Shown: positions 18,182 through 27,085, counted from the stretch's first letter. The stretch: 64,000 nucleotides of DNA from Muricauda sp. MAR_2010_75 (GCF_000745185.1 NZ_JQNJ01000001.1:310001-374000), one strand, 5' to 3'. Notes: a model not told the origin generated them from the sequence alone. Made by a program: numbers and translations.

Positions 18182-20368
18182 CTACTTTGTAAACAAGATT
18201 TCCCTGTATTTTGTAAAAGGCCAAAGATCATCCGCAATGAGCTTTTCCAATTTATCGGATTGTTCCCGGATGGTATCAAAATACGGTTTTACATTGTTGC
18301 AATAGGCCTGCGCCTTTTTGTTGATGGTGGAAAGTCCGTTGGCCCTTTTTCGGGCATCCGTCATTTCATCCGTCAATTTCTTGATTTCTAGAATATGCTC
18401 CCCCACTTGTTCCAACAAATTCAATTGGCTTTCGGCCACCTTTTTGTGGGCTGCACCATAGACCTCTTTTAACCCTCCAACATTTTCCAACAAAAGGTTT
18501 TGGTATCGGATAGCTGCTGGAATAATATGATTGTATACCATTTCTCCCAATACCCTTCCCTCAATCTGGATATGGAAAATATAGGCGCCCAACTCCACAT
18601 CTTGCCGTGCCTTGAGCTCCACCTCACTCATAACATCCATTTCCTTGAACAGCCCCACACTTTCTTTTGAGGTGATTATCTGCAAGGCTTCAGGCGTGTT
18701 TTTATTGAAGCTTAGCTTTCGCCTTCTTGCCTCTTCTTGCCATTCCATCCCATAGCCATCACCTTCAAAACGGATTCTTTTGGAGGTTTTAATGTATTCC
18801 CGCAAAACATTGAAGACAGCTTCATCCTTTTTCAGGTTTTTCTTGTCAATCAGCGCATCTACTTCTTTTTTAAAATCAGTGAGTTGTTTGGCTACAATGG
18901 TATTGAGCAGTGTCATGGGTTTGGCGCAATTCATCTTGGCCCCAACCCCCCTCATTTCAAACTTATTTCCTGTAAAGGCGAAGGGAGAAGTTCGGTTTCT
19001 ATCCGTATTATCCAACAAAATTTCAGGAATCTTACCAACCACATTGAGTTTGAGCTCTGTTTTTTCCTCTGGGGACAGTTTTCCTTTGGAAACGCCTTCC
19101 AGTTCATCCAGCACATCGCTCAATTGTTTTCCAATAAATATGGAAAGAATGGGCGGCGGGGCTTCATTGGCCCCCAACCTGTGATCGTTACTGGCAGATG
19201 CAATGGAAGAACGCAACAGTTCCTCGTAGGTATCCACTGCTTTTATGGTATTGACAAAGAAAGTCAAAAATTGAAGGTTTTTCATGGGGGTGGTACCCGG
19301 ACTCAACAGATTCACACCTGTATCCGTGGCCAAAGACCAGTTGTTGTGCTTTCCGGAACCATTGATCCCCGCGAAGGGTTTCTCATGGAAGAGCACCTTA
19401 AAATTATGCTTGCTCGCAATTTCTTCCATCACGTCCATCAACAAGAGGTTGTGGTCCACGGAAAGGTTGGCCTCTTCAAAGACAGGGGCCAGCTCAAACT
19501 GGTTAGGTGCCACTTCATTGTGCCTGGTTTTAACCGGAATGCCCAATTGGGTACACTGTTTTTCCAAATCGCTCATAAAACTCAAGACCCGTGGTGGTAT
19601 CACCCCAAAATAATGGTCGTCCAATTGCTGGCCTTTCGCTGAAAAATTCCCGACCAATGTCCTACCAGTCATGGTCAAGTCCAATCGGGATTGGGCCAGT
19701 GCCTTGTCCACCAAAAAATATTCTTGCTCCCATCCCAAGGTGGCGTACACTTTCCGTACGTTTTTATCGAAATATTGGGCTACACTGGTAGCCGCTTGAT
19801 CTACGGCATGCAATGCTCTCAAAAGTGGAGCCTTGTTGTCCAAAGCCTCTCCGGTGTAAGCCACAAAAATGGTTGGGATACAAAGTGTGGTCTTGTAGAC
19901 GAATGCTGGTGATGTTGGGTCCCAAGCGGTATACCCACGGGCCTCAAAAGTGTTTCGAATCCCGCCACTGGGAAAGCTTGATGCATCGGGTTCTTGTTGC
20001 ACCAACTGGGCACCGCCAAACTTTTCCATGGCCTTTCCTTCGGGCAAAACATCAAAAAAGGCGTCGTGTTTTTCCGCTGTGGCGCCCGTTAAGGGCTGAA
20101 ACCAGTGGGTATAGTGCGTTGCACCCATGGACAGGGCCCACGCTTTCATACCCTCTGCCACTTGGTCGGCTATTTTTCTATCGATTTTACTACCTTGGAA
20201 TATGGCCGATTTTACATTATCAAAAGCTTCCTTTGTTAGAAATTGGAGCATTTTCTCTTCATTGAACACCTGCTTTCCGAAAAGTTCTGAACGCTTTCCC
20301 GATTCCTCTATGTTTTTGTGCTCCCTTCTTTGGCTTTCGGCCAAGGCCTGAAATCTTGTTTTTGGCAT
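18182..20368 (-). CDS. glnN: Glutamine synthetase type III
   Basis: Makes glutamine from glutamate, ammonia and ATP. The 728-residue length is that of GSIII, not the ~450 residues of GSI. GSIII features are visible: the N-terminal GATHYTHWFQPLTGATAEKHDAF, the catalytic EQEYFLVD, KTRHNEVAPNQFELAP and the nucleotide-region HEKPFAGINGSGKHNNWS. It lies head to head with an unrelated type II enzyme at 20581, with about 210 bases between the starts, so the pair may be oppositely regulated. Confidence 0.95.
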   Translation of the reverse strand: MPKTRFQALAESQRREHKNIEESGKRSELFGKQVFNEEKMLQFLTKEAFDNVKSAIFQGSKIDRKIADQVAEGMKAWALSMGATHYTHWFQPLTGATAEKHDAFFDVLPEGKAMEKFGGAQLVQQEPDASSFPSGGIRNTFEARGYTAWDPTSPAFVYKTTLCIPTIFVAYTGEALDNKAPLLRALHAVDQAATSVAQYFDKNVRKVYATLGWEQEYFLVDKALAQSRLDLTMTGRTLVGNFSAKGQQLDDHYFGVIPPRVLSFMSDLEKQCTQLGIPVKTRHNEVAPNQFELAPVFEEANLSVDHNLLLMDVMEEIASKHNFKVLFHEKPFAGINGSGKHNNWSLATDTGVNLLSPGTTPMKNLQFLTFFVNTIKAVDTYEELLRSSIASASNDHRLGANEAPPPILSIFIGKQLSDVLDELEGVSKGKLSPEEKTELKLNVVGKIPEILLDNTDRNRTSPFAFTGNKFEMRGVGAKMNCAKPMTLLNTIVAKQLTDFKKEVDALIDKKNLKKDEAVFNVLREYIKTSKRIRFEGDGYGMEWQEEARRRKLSFNKNTPEALQIITSKESVGLFKEMDVMSEVELKARQDVELGAYIFHIQIEGRVLGEMVYNHIIPAAIRYQNLLLENVGGLKEVYGAAHKKVAESQLNLLEQVGEHILEIKKLTDEMTDARKRANGLSTINKKAQAYCNNVKPYFDTIREQSDKLEKLIADDLWPFTKYREILFTK

Positions 20369-20535
20369 CTTGATTTGTATTAATTCCGCAAAGCTACAAT
20401 TAACAATTTAATAATAAATCCTCTAAAAAATACTTTTTTTTCAGTCAACCCTACCTAAAATATGGGGTAATATAAATAATAGGATGTAGTTTGTGATTTT
20501 AACCCTTCAAAATGCATATTATTCAATGAAAAAAC

Positions 20536-20543
20536 TATTTTTG
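20536..20543 (+). promoter_or_regulatory. -7 promoter box of the type II glutamine synthetase gene
   Basis: TATTTTTG fits TAnnTTTG and lies 37 bases before the ATG at 20581. No clear -33 element. The rest of the divergent region is A/T-rich without an obvious operator. Confidence 0.4.
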
Positions 20544-20580
20544 TCAATCGTGAATTTGAGAACAAATAACTACCAGAATT

Positions 20581-21591
20581 ATGAGCAAATCTAAATTAGA
20601 GTATCTATGGTTGGATGGTTATGAGCCAACGGCCAACATTAGAAGCAAGACAAGGATCGAGGAAGATTTCAGCGGAAAGTTGGAAGATTGTCCACTGTGG
20701 TCTTTTGACGGTTCATCAACAAAACAGGCTGAGGGTGGTTCTTCTGACTGTTTGCTAAAACCTGTTGCCATTTATCCAGACCCTGCACGAAAAAATGGAT
20801 TTTTGGTAATGACCGAGGTTATGAACCCAGATGGGACTCCACACGAAAGCAACTCAAGAGCGACAATCGATGATGAAAATGATGATTTCTGGTTTGGTTT
20901 TGAACAAGAATACTTCATCATGGATACTGCCACATTGTTACCGCTTGGTTTCCCTGTTGGTGGTTATCCAGGACCACAAGGTCTATACTATTGTTCCGTA
21001 GGCGGAAGAAATACTTGGGGAAGAGACCTTGTTGAAGAGCATGCCGATCTTTGTTTGGAAGCTGGTCTTCAATTTGAAGGAATCAACCAAGAAGTTGCTG
21101 CTGGACAGTGGGAATTCCAATTATTCGCCAAAGGTGCCAAAAAAGCAGGCGATGAAATTTGGGTTGCCCGCTACTTACTTCAAAGATTGACCGAAAGCTA
21201 CGGATACTACATTGAGTACCACCCAAAACCCATTAAAGGGGATTGGAACGGTTCCGGTATGCACGCCAACTTCTCCAACACTACTTTGAGAACTGCTGGT
21301 TCCAAAGAAATTTATGAGAAAATTTGTGAGGCGTTCAGACCTGTTACTGCCGAGCATATTGCTGTTTATGGTGAGTTTAACGACGAGCGTTTGACCGGTA
21401 AGCACGAAACTGCTTCCATTAAGGATTTCAGCTATGGTGTTTCTGATAGGGGCGCTTCCATTAGAATTCCTATTATGACCGTTGAAAAAGGTTGGAAAGG
21501 TTGGTTGGAAGATAGAAGACCTGCTTCTAATGCCGATCCCTACAAAGTAGCGGCAAGAATCATCAAGACCGTTAAATCCGCTAAGGTATAA
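20581..21591 (+). CDS. glnII: Glutamine synthetase type II (eukaryotic-like)
   Basis: A 336-residue enzyme of the GSII family: the beta-grasp start YLWLDGYEPTANIRSKTR, DCPLWSFDGSSTKQAEG, the catalytic FGFEQEYFIMD, GQWEFQLFAKGA and the nucleotide loop GDWNGSGMHANFSN. Like other GSII it lacks the adenylylation loop of GSI. GSII is common in Flavobacteriia. Codon use is strongly biased, suggesting high expression. It is divergent from the GSIII gene. Confidence 0.93.
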   Translation: MSKSKLEYLWLDGYEPTANIRSKTRIEEDFSGKLEDCPLWSFDGSSTKQAEGGSSDCLLKPVAIYPDPARKNGFLVMTEVMNPDGTPHESNSRATIDDENDDFWFGFEQEYFIMDTATLLPLGFPVGGYPGPQGLYYCSVGGRNTWGRDLVEEHADLCLEAGLQFEGINQEVAAGQWEFQLFAKGAKKAGDEIWVARYLLQRLTESYGYYIEYHPKPIKGDWNGSGMHANFSNTTLRTAGSKEIYEKICEAFRPVTAEHIAVYGEFNDERLTGKHETASIKDFSYGVSDRGASIRIPIMTVEKGWKGWLEDRRPASNADPYKVAARIIKTVKSAKV

Positions 21592-21622
21592 GGTATATAA
21601 ATTAGTTGTTGATTATAGATGT

Positions 21623-21650
21623 AAACCGTCCCAATTTTGGGGCGGTTTTT
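21623..21650. terminator. Bidirectional terminator between glnII and the exchanger gene
   Basis: AAACCG-CCC pairs with GGGG-CGGTTT around an AATTTT loop, followed by T on one side and preceded by A on the other; it lies between two convergent genes and can serve both. Confidence 0.75.
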
Positions 21651-22596
21651 ATTTTATGGTCATATAGACAAAGCTTCCATAAAATAGGAGCAGCACCAAA
21701 CCGTCTCTCCATCCCAGGCGCAATCCTTTTGGAAAAAACACCAAGGGCAGTATCAAGAAAGAGATGCCCAACATCCAAAAAATATCACTGGAGAGCAATC
21801 CTTGATCCATAACAGTGATAGGGGTTATTATGGATGTAATTCCAAGTACGGCCAAAAGGTTAAAAATGTTGGATCCAATCAAATTTCCCAAAGAAATGGC
21901 TTTTTCCTTTTTCAGTACCGCAATGACAGAAGCGGCCAACTCCGGAATACTGGTCCCTACCGATACCACGGTTATGCCTATAATCCTATCGCTGACCCCA
22001 AGGGTTGAGGCCATTCCAACAGCTCCATTGATCAAGAGCTCGGATCCGCCCCAAAGCGCCGTGCCTCCAATGCACAAATACAATACAATTTTATACAAAG
22101 GAAGAATTACATCATCTTCCGGCATTTCATCTACAACTGCTGTCTTTTGAAATCGAAGTAGATATATAAGAAATACAAACAACAAAGCCACAAGAATAAC
22201 CCCTTCGTATTTTTGCAGAACCCCATCAAAGTAAATAAACCCACAAAAGAGCAAGGAAGCTACCATCATCACGGGCCAATCTGTTGTGTAAAAACTTTTG
22301 CGGACATCAATACTGCCCATAATCACAGTAATGGCCAGCACCAATCCAAGATTGGCGATATTGGACCCCACCACATTTCCTAAGGCAAGATCGGGAAACC
22401 CATCCAAAGCAGCCTTGACGCTTACAATAAGTTCTGGTGCTGAGGTGGCAAAAGAGACTATGGTCATTCCAATGACAATTTTGGGAATGGCCAATCTAAG
22501 GGATAAGGCCACAGCAGATTTCAACAACCAATTTCCCCCAGCAATAAGCAAAACCAATCCAAGAAGAATAAAAAGTACGTTTTCCAAAAAAAACAA
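21649..22596 (-). CDS. Sodium/calcium exchanger family protein
   Basis: A 315-residue integral membrane antiporter of the YrbG/CaCA family with about ten membrane segments in two inverted halves. The alpha repeats carry ATSAPELIVSV with GNVVGSNIANLGLVLAIT, and GTSIPELAASVIA with GNLIGSNIFNLLAVLGIT, which contain the ion-binding Glu and Asn. It exchanges Na+ (or H+) for Ca2+ at the inner membrane. The only start that keeps the first helix is a TTG codon. Confidence 0.92.
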   Translation of the reverse strand: MFFLENVLFILLGLVLLIAGGNWLLKSAVALSLRLAIPKIVIGMTIVSFATSAPELIVSVKAALDGFPDLALGNVVGSNIANLGLVLAITVIMGSIDVRKSFYTTDWPVMMVASLLFCGFIYFDGVLQKYEGVILVALLFVFLIYLLRFQKTAVVDEMPEDDVILPLYKIVLYLCIGGTALWGGSELLINGAVGMASTLGVSDRIIGITVVSVGTSIPELAASVIAVLKKEKAISLGNLIGSNIFNLLAVLGITSIITPITVMDQGLLSSDIFWMLGISFLILPLVFFPKGLRLGWRDGLVLLLFYGSFVYMTIK

Positions 22597-22674
22597 TTTG
22601 TGGCAAATATAGAGGAAGATTTACGCCTGTAAAGGAGAAGGTCGAAAAAGAGTGAACTGTTTTTTTAGTAGTTT

Positions 22675-22690
22675 AACTATAAAAATAGTT
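22675..22690. promoter_or_regulatory. Candidate BlaI operator
   Basis: AACTAT-AAAA-ATAGTT is a perfect 6-bp inverted repeat with a 4-base centre, 48 bases before the blaI-like ATG. BlaI/MecI repressors bind dyads of this size near their own promoters. The assignment is inferred from position and symmetry. Confidence 0.45.
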
Positions 22691-22738
22691 GTATAACTTA
22701 ATAATTAGTTTTATTTTGGTCGATATAAAATTCATGTC

Positions 22739-23098
22739 ATGCAAAAATTGACCAACAAGGAAGAAGAAGTAATGAAAATACTTTGGCGTCTGGAAAAAGC
22801 CTTTGTAAAAGAAATTATGGCTGAACTTTCCGGTGAAAAACCCCATTACAATACCTTATCCACCATTGTCCGAAATCTTGAGGAAAAAAATTATGTGGAC
22901 CATGAGGCTTTTGGGAACACTCATCGATACTACCCATTAGTAACGAAGGAGGCGTATCGAAAAAAATTCATCAACTCCACCATAATGGATTATTACGATA
23001 ACTCTTATAAAAGCTTGGTCTCCTTTTTCGCGAAGGAAGAGAAAATCTCGGCAGAGGAACTGAGAGAGATCCTTGAACTCATCGAAAAAAATAAATAA
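22739..23098 (+). CDS. BlaI/MecI family transcriptional repressor
   Basis: A 119-residue winged-helix repressor: MQKLTNKEEEVMKILWRLEK opens the HTH, followed by HYNTLSTIVRNLEEKNYV (recognition helix and wing) and a C-terminal dimerisation helix ending in EELREILELIEKNK. In the Bla/Mec systems, repression is relieved when the partner M56 membrane protease is activated. Its TAA is directly followed by the M56 ATG with no gap. Confidence 0.92.
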   Translation: MQKLTNKEEEVMKILWRLEKAFVKEIMAELSGEKPHYNTLSTIVRNLEEKNYVDHEAFGNTHRYYPLVTKEAYRKKFINSTIMDYYDNSYKSLVSFFAKEEKISAEELREILELIEKNK

Positions 23099-24472
23099 AT
23101 GGAAGGGTTTTTACTTTACATCTTGAAATCAGCAGGAATTTCCACACTTTTCTTGCTCTGCTATGTCCTTTTTCTGAAAAAAGAAACCTTTTTCAACGCA
23201 AATCGGGTATTCCTTATCGCTGGTTTGGTTTTGTCATTCTTAATTCCTTTCATCAGTATCGAGGAAAATGTTTGGATCGAACCGATTGCTCTGTCCCTGA
23301 ACAGCGCAAATGGGATGGCTGAGACCATCCCAAATGAATCCTCGACTTCTGTTTGGCTTACCATGCTATCCGTAGTTTATGTTTTGGGAACTACCTTTCT
23401 ATTGATACGTCTGGCAGTAAACTTTTTATCCTTGAAGCGAATCGTTACAAAGGGGGACTGCCAAAGAGAAGACGGCATCAACTTTGTTGAAACCCAGAAT
23501 AACACTACCCCTTTCTCCTTTTTCAATTACCTGATCTATAACCCAGAAACGTTGACTCAATCAGATTTTGCAACGATTGTCACCCACGAGCAAGTGCACA
23601 TCCGCGGCTTTCATTCCCTGGACATTCTATTGATGCATACCGTAATCCTAATACAATGGTTCAATCCTTTTATCTGGCTGTACAAGGATAATCTGGAGCA
23701 TAATTTGGAGTTCATTGCAGACCAAGGAGCATTAAAATCAGGTAGCGATAGAGTTGGGTACCAAAATTTAATGTTGAAGACCACAGTGGGCGCAACGCAT
23801 CCCTATTTTTCAAATTCATTTTATAATTCAATAATCAAAAAACGAATAGTCATGTTAAACAAAAAGAAATCCCAGAAAAGCAACGTTTGGAAATTTGGAA
23901 TTGTCCTACCCTTCTTGGTGGTTTTTGTTCTAAGTTTTCAAACCACCACTGTTGCGCAAGTAAAGGCTACCGATTATGGTTCTGTTGATAAACCTGTAAG
24001 TATTAGAAACAGTTCCCAAGAAAAACCTTTGGTTGTCATAGATGGAATCATTAAAAAAGATGTAGATATAGACAATCTTGCAATAACTCCTGGAGATATT
24101 AAAAGCATCAATGTCCTGAAAGATGAAACAGCCACAGAAAAGTATGGCTCAAAGGGAAAGAACGGTGTTGTTGAAATCACCACTAAAAAGTATAGAGGTC
24201 TTAAAACTAAATTTGACACTCCCGAAGATGAACCTGCCACAACCCAAGTAGACAACAAAAATAATGAGGTTGCAGTACGGATTTCTTCGGATAACCCTCC
24301 ACTTATTGTTATTGACGGTGTTGAACACCCAAACACCGATATGAGCAATCTTGGAATGGCTCCCGAGGAGATTGAACGCATTGACGTTTTGAAAGATGAC
24401 CCAGCTGAAAAAAAATACGGTACAAAAGGCAAAAACGGCGTTATTGAAATTACCACCAAAAAGAAGAATTAA
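23099..24472 (+). CDS. M56 (BlaR1-like) membrane metalloprotease with two SusC-plug-like repeats
   Basis: A 457-residue protein. Residues 1-270 form the M56 unit: several membrane helices, the zinc motif HEQVH at residues 163-167, and a last membrane helix near 266-283. The outer part differs from BlaR1: in place of a penicillin-binding domain there are two copies of a ~55-residue motif (about residues 310-364 and 401-455). Each reads VIDG, then an acidic stretch, I-x-x-I-x-VLKD, KYG-x-KGKNGV and EITTKK. This matches the end of a TonB-receptor plug domain as in the SusC at 53374. The signal sensed is unknown. Confidence 0.88.
   Translation: MEGFLLYILKSAGISTLFLLCYVLFLKKETFFNANRVFLIAGLVLSFLIPFISIEENVWIEPIALSLNSANGMAETIPNESSTSVWLTMLSVVYVLGTTFLLIRLAVNFLSLKRIVTKGDCQREDGINFVETQNNTTPFSFFNYLIYNPETLTQSDFATIVTHEQVHIRGFHSLDILLMHTVILIQWFNPFIWLYKDNLEHNLEFIADQGALKSGSDRVGYQNLMLKTTVGATHPYFSNSFYNSIIKKRIVMLNKKKSQKSNVWKFGIVLPFLVVFVLSFQTTTVAQVKATDYGSVDKPVSIRNSSQEKPLVVIDGIIKKDVDIDNLAITPGDIKSINVLKDETATEKYGSKGKNGVVEITTKKYRGLKTKFDTPEDEPATTQVDNKNNEVAVRISSDNPPLIVIDGVEHPNTDMSNLGMAPEEIERIDVLKDDPAEKKYGTKGKNGVIEITTKKKN
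24026..24463 (+). repeat. Two in-gene copies of a plug-domain-like motif
   Basis: Copy 1 at about 24026-24190 and copy 2 at about 24299-24463 encode closely similar peptides (VIDGIIKKDVD and VIDGVEHPNTD; INVLKDETATEKYGSKGKNG and IDVLKDDPAEKKYGTKGKNG). They are in the same frame, separated by about 36 codons. Confidence 0.85.
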
Positions 24473-24501
24473 TTTTTAAAAAAAGACAAAAAAAGCATCA
24501 G

Positions 24502-24528
24502 GCCAACCTCCTTGGGTTGGCTTTTTTT
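24502..24528 (+). terminator. Terminator of the blaI-M56 operon
   Basis: GCCAACC and GGTTGGC form a 7-bp stem followed by seven T, 30 bases after the M56 stop. Confidence 0.85.
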
Positions 24529-24848
24529 ATGTCCTTCTCCAAAACGAGATTACCCAAAAAGGCCCTTTTTTAAGCGAAACGCCCCTTGGTTTTCAAAAAC
24601 AGCCTCAAAAAGCCCCTACAAATGTTACAAATAGCAATACAAACGTTAATTTCATGTTACATTTTAAAACATGAACCAAGGCGTCAATAAAATATTCAAG
24701 TAGTATCTCGTTTAAAAAACTACAATCTTGTATGCAATTGCATAGATTTTAGGGTAAATACTTGGAAACATGAAGTTTATCATTTTATCTTCAAAAAATA
24801 GAACCGGTTTACAGCTTTAATTCGTAACCATTTAAATCAAACAAAACC

Positions 24849-24914
24849 ATGATTTCCATTGTAAAGTTTCTCGTGTTTTTGCTGATACAGCTCATAGAAA
24901 CTATCCTTTTGTAG
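24849..24914 (+). CDS. Possible hydrophobic micropeptide (21 residues)
   Basis: ATG to TAG encodes MISIVKFLVFLLIQLIETILL, a single hydrophobic helix with one Lys and one Glu. The ATG follows an A-rich leader (AAATCAAACAAAACC) like those of other genes here. It could be a membrane micropeptide or type I toxin-like peptide, or chance. No antisense RNA or hairpin partner was identified. Confidence 0.3.
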   Translation: MISIVKFLVFLLIQLIETILL

Positions 24915-24987
24915 TATATGAAGATTTTGTCCTTTTTTACCATTTATCACATTACTTAGACTGTTGTATTTTTCATTTTATTAAAAC

Positions 24988-25018
24988 TTTAGCACTCGAA
25001 TTATGCCTTGTAGTTTTG
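24988..25018 (+). promoter_or_regulatory. Promoter of the DUF885 gene
   Basis: TTTA at 24988-24991, 19 bases, then TAGTTTTG at 25011-25018, close to the Bacteroidota consensus TTTG-N19-TAnnTTTG; the GTG start follows 40 bases later. Confidence 0.5.
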
Positions 25019-25058
25019 ATTTAGTTACTTTACATCTGTAACAGATCAAACCTAAAAA

Positions 25059-26837
25059 GTGAAAAAAATAACAATTTTACTGGTGGCCCTAATATTCATG
25101 GTGGCCTGTAAACAAGAATCCAAAAAAGAAGAAATGCCTTCCCCAAATGCGGAATTTGGAGCATTGTTGGAGAATTATTATGAAGATGGTTTAAAGTTGA
25201 ACCCCATTACGGCCACACTTGCCGGTGACCATAGATATGATGATTCGTTTCCAAATGTGCTTTCGGATACATACAAAGCCGAAGAAAAGGCGTATTACGA
25301 AAGCTATAAGAACAAGCTTTCTGAATTTCCTGATGAAACACTCACCGAAAGCGAACAGATGAGCAAGGCCATTTTAGAATGGGAATGCGACATTAATTTG
25401 GCAGAGTTCAACTATAATGCCGACCTCACTCCAATTGATCAAATGTGGTCCCAAAACCTTTTCATGGGGCAATTGGCCAGTGGCGCCAGTGCACAACCTT
25501 TTGAAACCGTTGAGGACTACCAAAATTGGATGAAGCGTGTGGAAGAATATTTGGAATGGCTCTCCAGTGCTGAGGATAAGATGAGGGAAGGTATTGAAAA
25601 AGGATATGTACTTCCAAAATCGTTGATCATTAAAGTCTTACCCCAATTGGAGTCGCAAGTGGAGGAAGATGTGGAGCAGCATTTGTTTTACCAACCCATA
25701 CAAAATATGCCTGCTGATTTTACGGACGAAGAGAAAGCTATGCTTACTGAAGCGTATTCGGATATGATTTCCAACAAAATTGTTCCGGCCTACACCAAAT
25801 TACATGCTTTTATGAGCACTGAATACTTGGATGCGGGAAGAGAATCCAGCGGTATTCAGGGCGAGCCCAATGGCGATGCTTATTACGCCCATCAAATAAA
25901 GAAATATACCACCACCAACATGACGGCTGCCGAAATCCATGAATTGGGATTGAGCGAAGTGGCACGTATTCGTTCAGAAATGGAAAAAATAAAGGAACAG
26001 GTCGGTTTTGAAGGCGATCTAAAAGCGTTCTTTGATTATGTCCGTGGCAATGAAGAACTCATGCCATTTACCGAACCTGAGGAAGTGATTACACATTTTA
26101 ATGAGATTCATGATCGGATGAAACCGCAATTGGAAAAGTTGTTCGACAATAAGCCCAAAACACCATTTGTAGTTCGAAGGACCGAAGCCTTCCGTGAAAA
26201 ATCCGCCAGTGCGGAATATAATCCGGGCTCATTGGACGGTACCCGTCCCGGCGTTTTTTATGTACCGATTCCTGATGCGACCCAATACAATATTTATTCA
26301 GACGAATCCCTTTTCTTGCATGAAGCTATTCCAGGCCACCATTATCAAATTTCATTAACGCAAGAGAATGAAGAATTACCACAATTCAGAAAGACCCTTT
26401 GGTACAGTGGTTATGGTGAGGGTTGGGCCCTCTATGCAGAGTCTTTGGGTAAAGAATTGGGATTGTACACAGACCCTTATCAATATTTTGGTATGCTGGG
26501 AGCCGAAATGCACCGAGCGGTCAGGCTAGTTGTGGATACCGGGTTACATTCCAAGGGATGGACGCGTGAGGAGGCCATACAATATTCTTTAGATAATGAA
26601 GCCGAACCCGAAGCAAGTATCATTTCTGAAATTGAGCGGTATATGGCTAATCCAGGGCAGGCACTTTCCTATAAAATTGGCCAACTGAAGATTCGCGAAT
26701 TGCGCAAAAAAGCAGAAGATGCACTTGGGGACAAGTTTAACATTGGTCAGTTCCACAACCAGGTATTGGAAACAGGATGCGTACCCTTGGCATTGTTGGA
26801 AGACAAAATTGACGGCTGGATAGAAGCCAACAAATAA
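25059..26837 (+). CDS. DUF885 family lipoprotein, putative metallopeptidase
   Basis: A 592-residue protein beginning at GTG (KKITILLVALIFMVAC gives a lipobox with Cys17; no ATG fits). The body is the helical DUF885 fold with the motif FLHEAIPGHHYQISL near residue 425, whose HEAxPGHH pattern resembles a zinc-peptidase HExxxH-type site, and GEGWALYAESLG downstream supplying a further acidic ligand. DUF885 proteins are thought to be gluzincin-like peptidases, though activity is rarely shown. Stands alone between a promoter and a terminator. Confidence 0.85.
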   Translation: MKKITILLVALIFMVACKQESKKEEMPSPNAEFGALLENYYEDGLKLNPITATLAGDHRYDDSFPNVLSDTYKAEEKAYYESYKNKLSEFPDETLTESEQMSKAILEWECDINLAEFNYNADLTPIDQMWSQNLFMGQLASGASAQPFETVEDYQNWMKRVEEYLEWLSSAEDKMREGIEKGYVLPKSLIIKVLPQLESQVEEDVEQHLFYQPIQNMPADFTDEEKAMLTEAYSDMISNKIVPAYTKLHAFMSTEYLDAGRESSGIQGEPNGDAYYAHQIKKYTTTNMTAAEIHELGLSEVARIRSEMEKIKEQVGFEGDLKAFFDYVRGNEELMPFTEPEEVITHFNEIHDRMKPQLEKLFDNKPKTPFVVRRTEAFREKSASAEYNPGSLDGTRPGVFYVPIPDATQYNIYSDESLFLHEAIPGHHYQISLTQENEELPQFRKTLWYSGYGEGWALYAESLGKELGLYTDPYQYFGMLGAEMHRAVRLVVDTGLHSKGWTREEAIQYSLDNEAEPEASIISEIERYMANPGQALSYKIGQLKIRELRKKAEDALGDKFNIGQFHNQVLETGCVPLALLEDKIDGWIEANK

Positions 26838-26841
26838 ATTT

Positions 26842-26871
26842 AAAAAGGGTCATCGGTGATGGCCCTTTTTT
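26842..26871 (+). terminator. Terminator of the DUF885 gene
   Basis: GGGTCATC pairs with GATGGCCC (one G-T pair) around GGT, extended by A5 and T6. Confidence 0.8.
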
Positions 26872-26909
26872 GTACCTATCAAGAAGACAATGATTCGTTG
26901 TAAGTTGGT

Positions 26910-26917
26910 TATATTTG
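26910..26917 (+). promoter_or_regulatory. -7 promoter box before the 48-residue gene
   Basis: TATATTTG is an exact TAnnTTTG match, 22 bases before the ATG at 26939. No convincing -33 TTTG at the usual spacing. Confidence 0.45.
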
Positions 26918-26938
26918 TATAGACCAACCCATTGAACC

Positions 26939-27085
26939 ATGTTCTATAAAATACTTGCCAAAATCAACAAAGCCCTCCTCCCCTCCTACACCAAACGGGG
27001 GTTGGATTTGGCCAAGGCTTCCAAATTACAATTGGCGATAATTGGATGGCGCTACTATGTCACCACAAGGGCTTTGGACAGTTAA
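26939..27085 (+). CDS. Small basic protein (48 residues)
   Basis: Encodes a 48-residue protein starting MFYKILAKINKALLPSYTKR and ending in IGWRYYVTTRALDS. It is basic, with an amphipathic start and a hydrophobic centre. Short proteins of this appearance occur in Flavobacteriia and, from memory, are sometimes labelled SsrA-binding protein, which the length does not support. A TAnnTTTG box lies just upstream. The stop overlaps the end of the convergent apt gene by 4 bases. Confidence 0.65.
   Translation: MFYKILAKINKALLPSYTKRGLDLAKASKLQLAIIGWRYYVTTRALDS

Larger units (their letters stand above)
24473..25058. other. Intergenic region with one possible micro-ORF
   Basis: About 590 bases. It contains the M56 terminator, a 21-codon hydrophobic ORF at 24849-24914 and a promoter for the DUF885 gene at 24988-25018. 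The stretch 24529-24848 is A/T-rich with no recognisable element. Confidence 0.6.
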
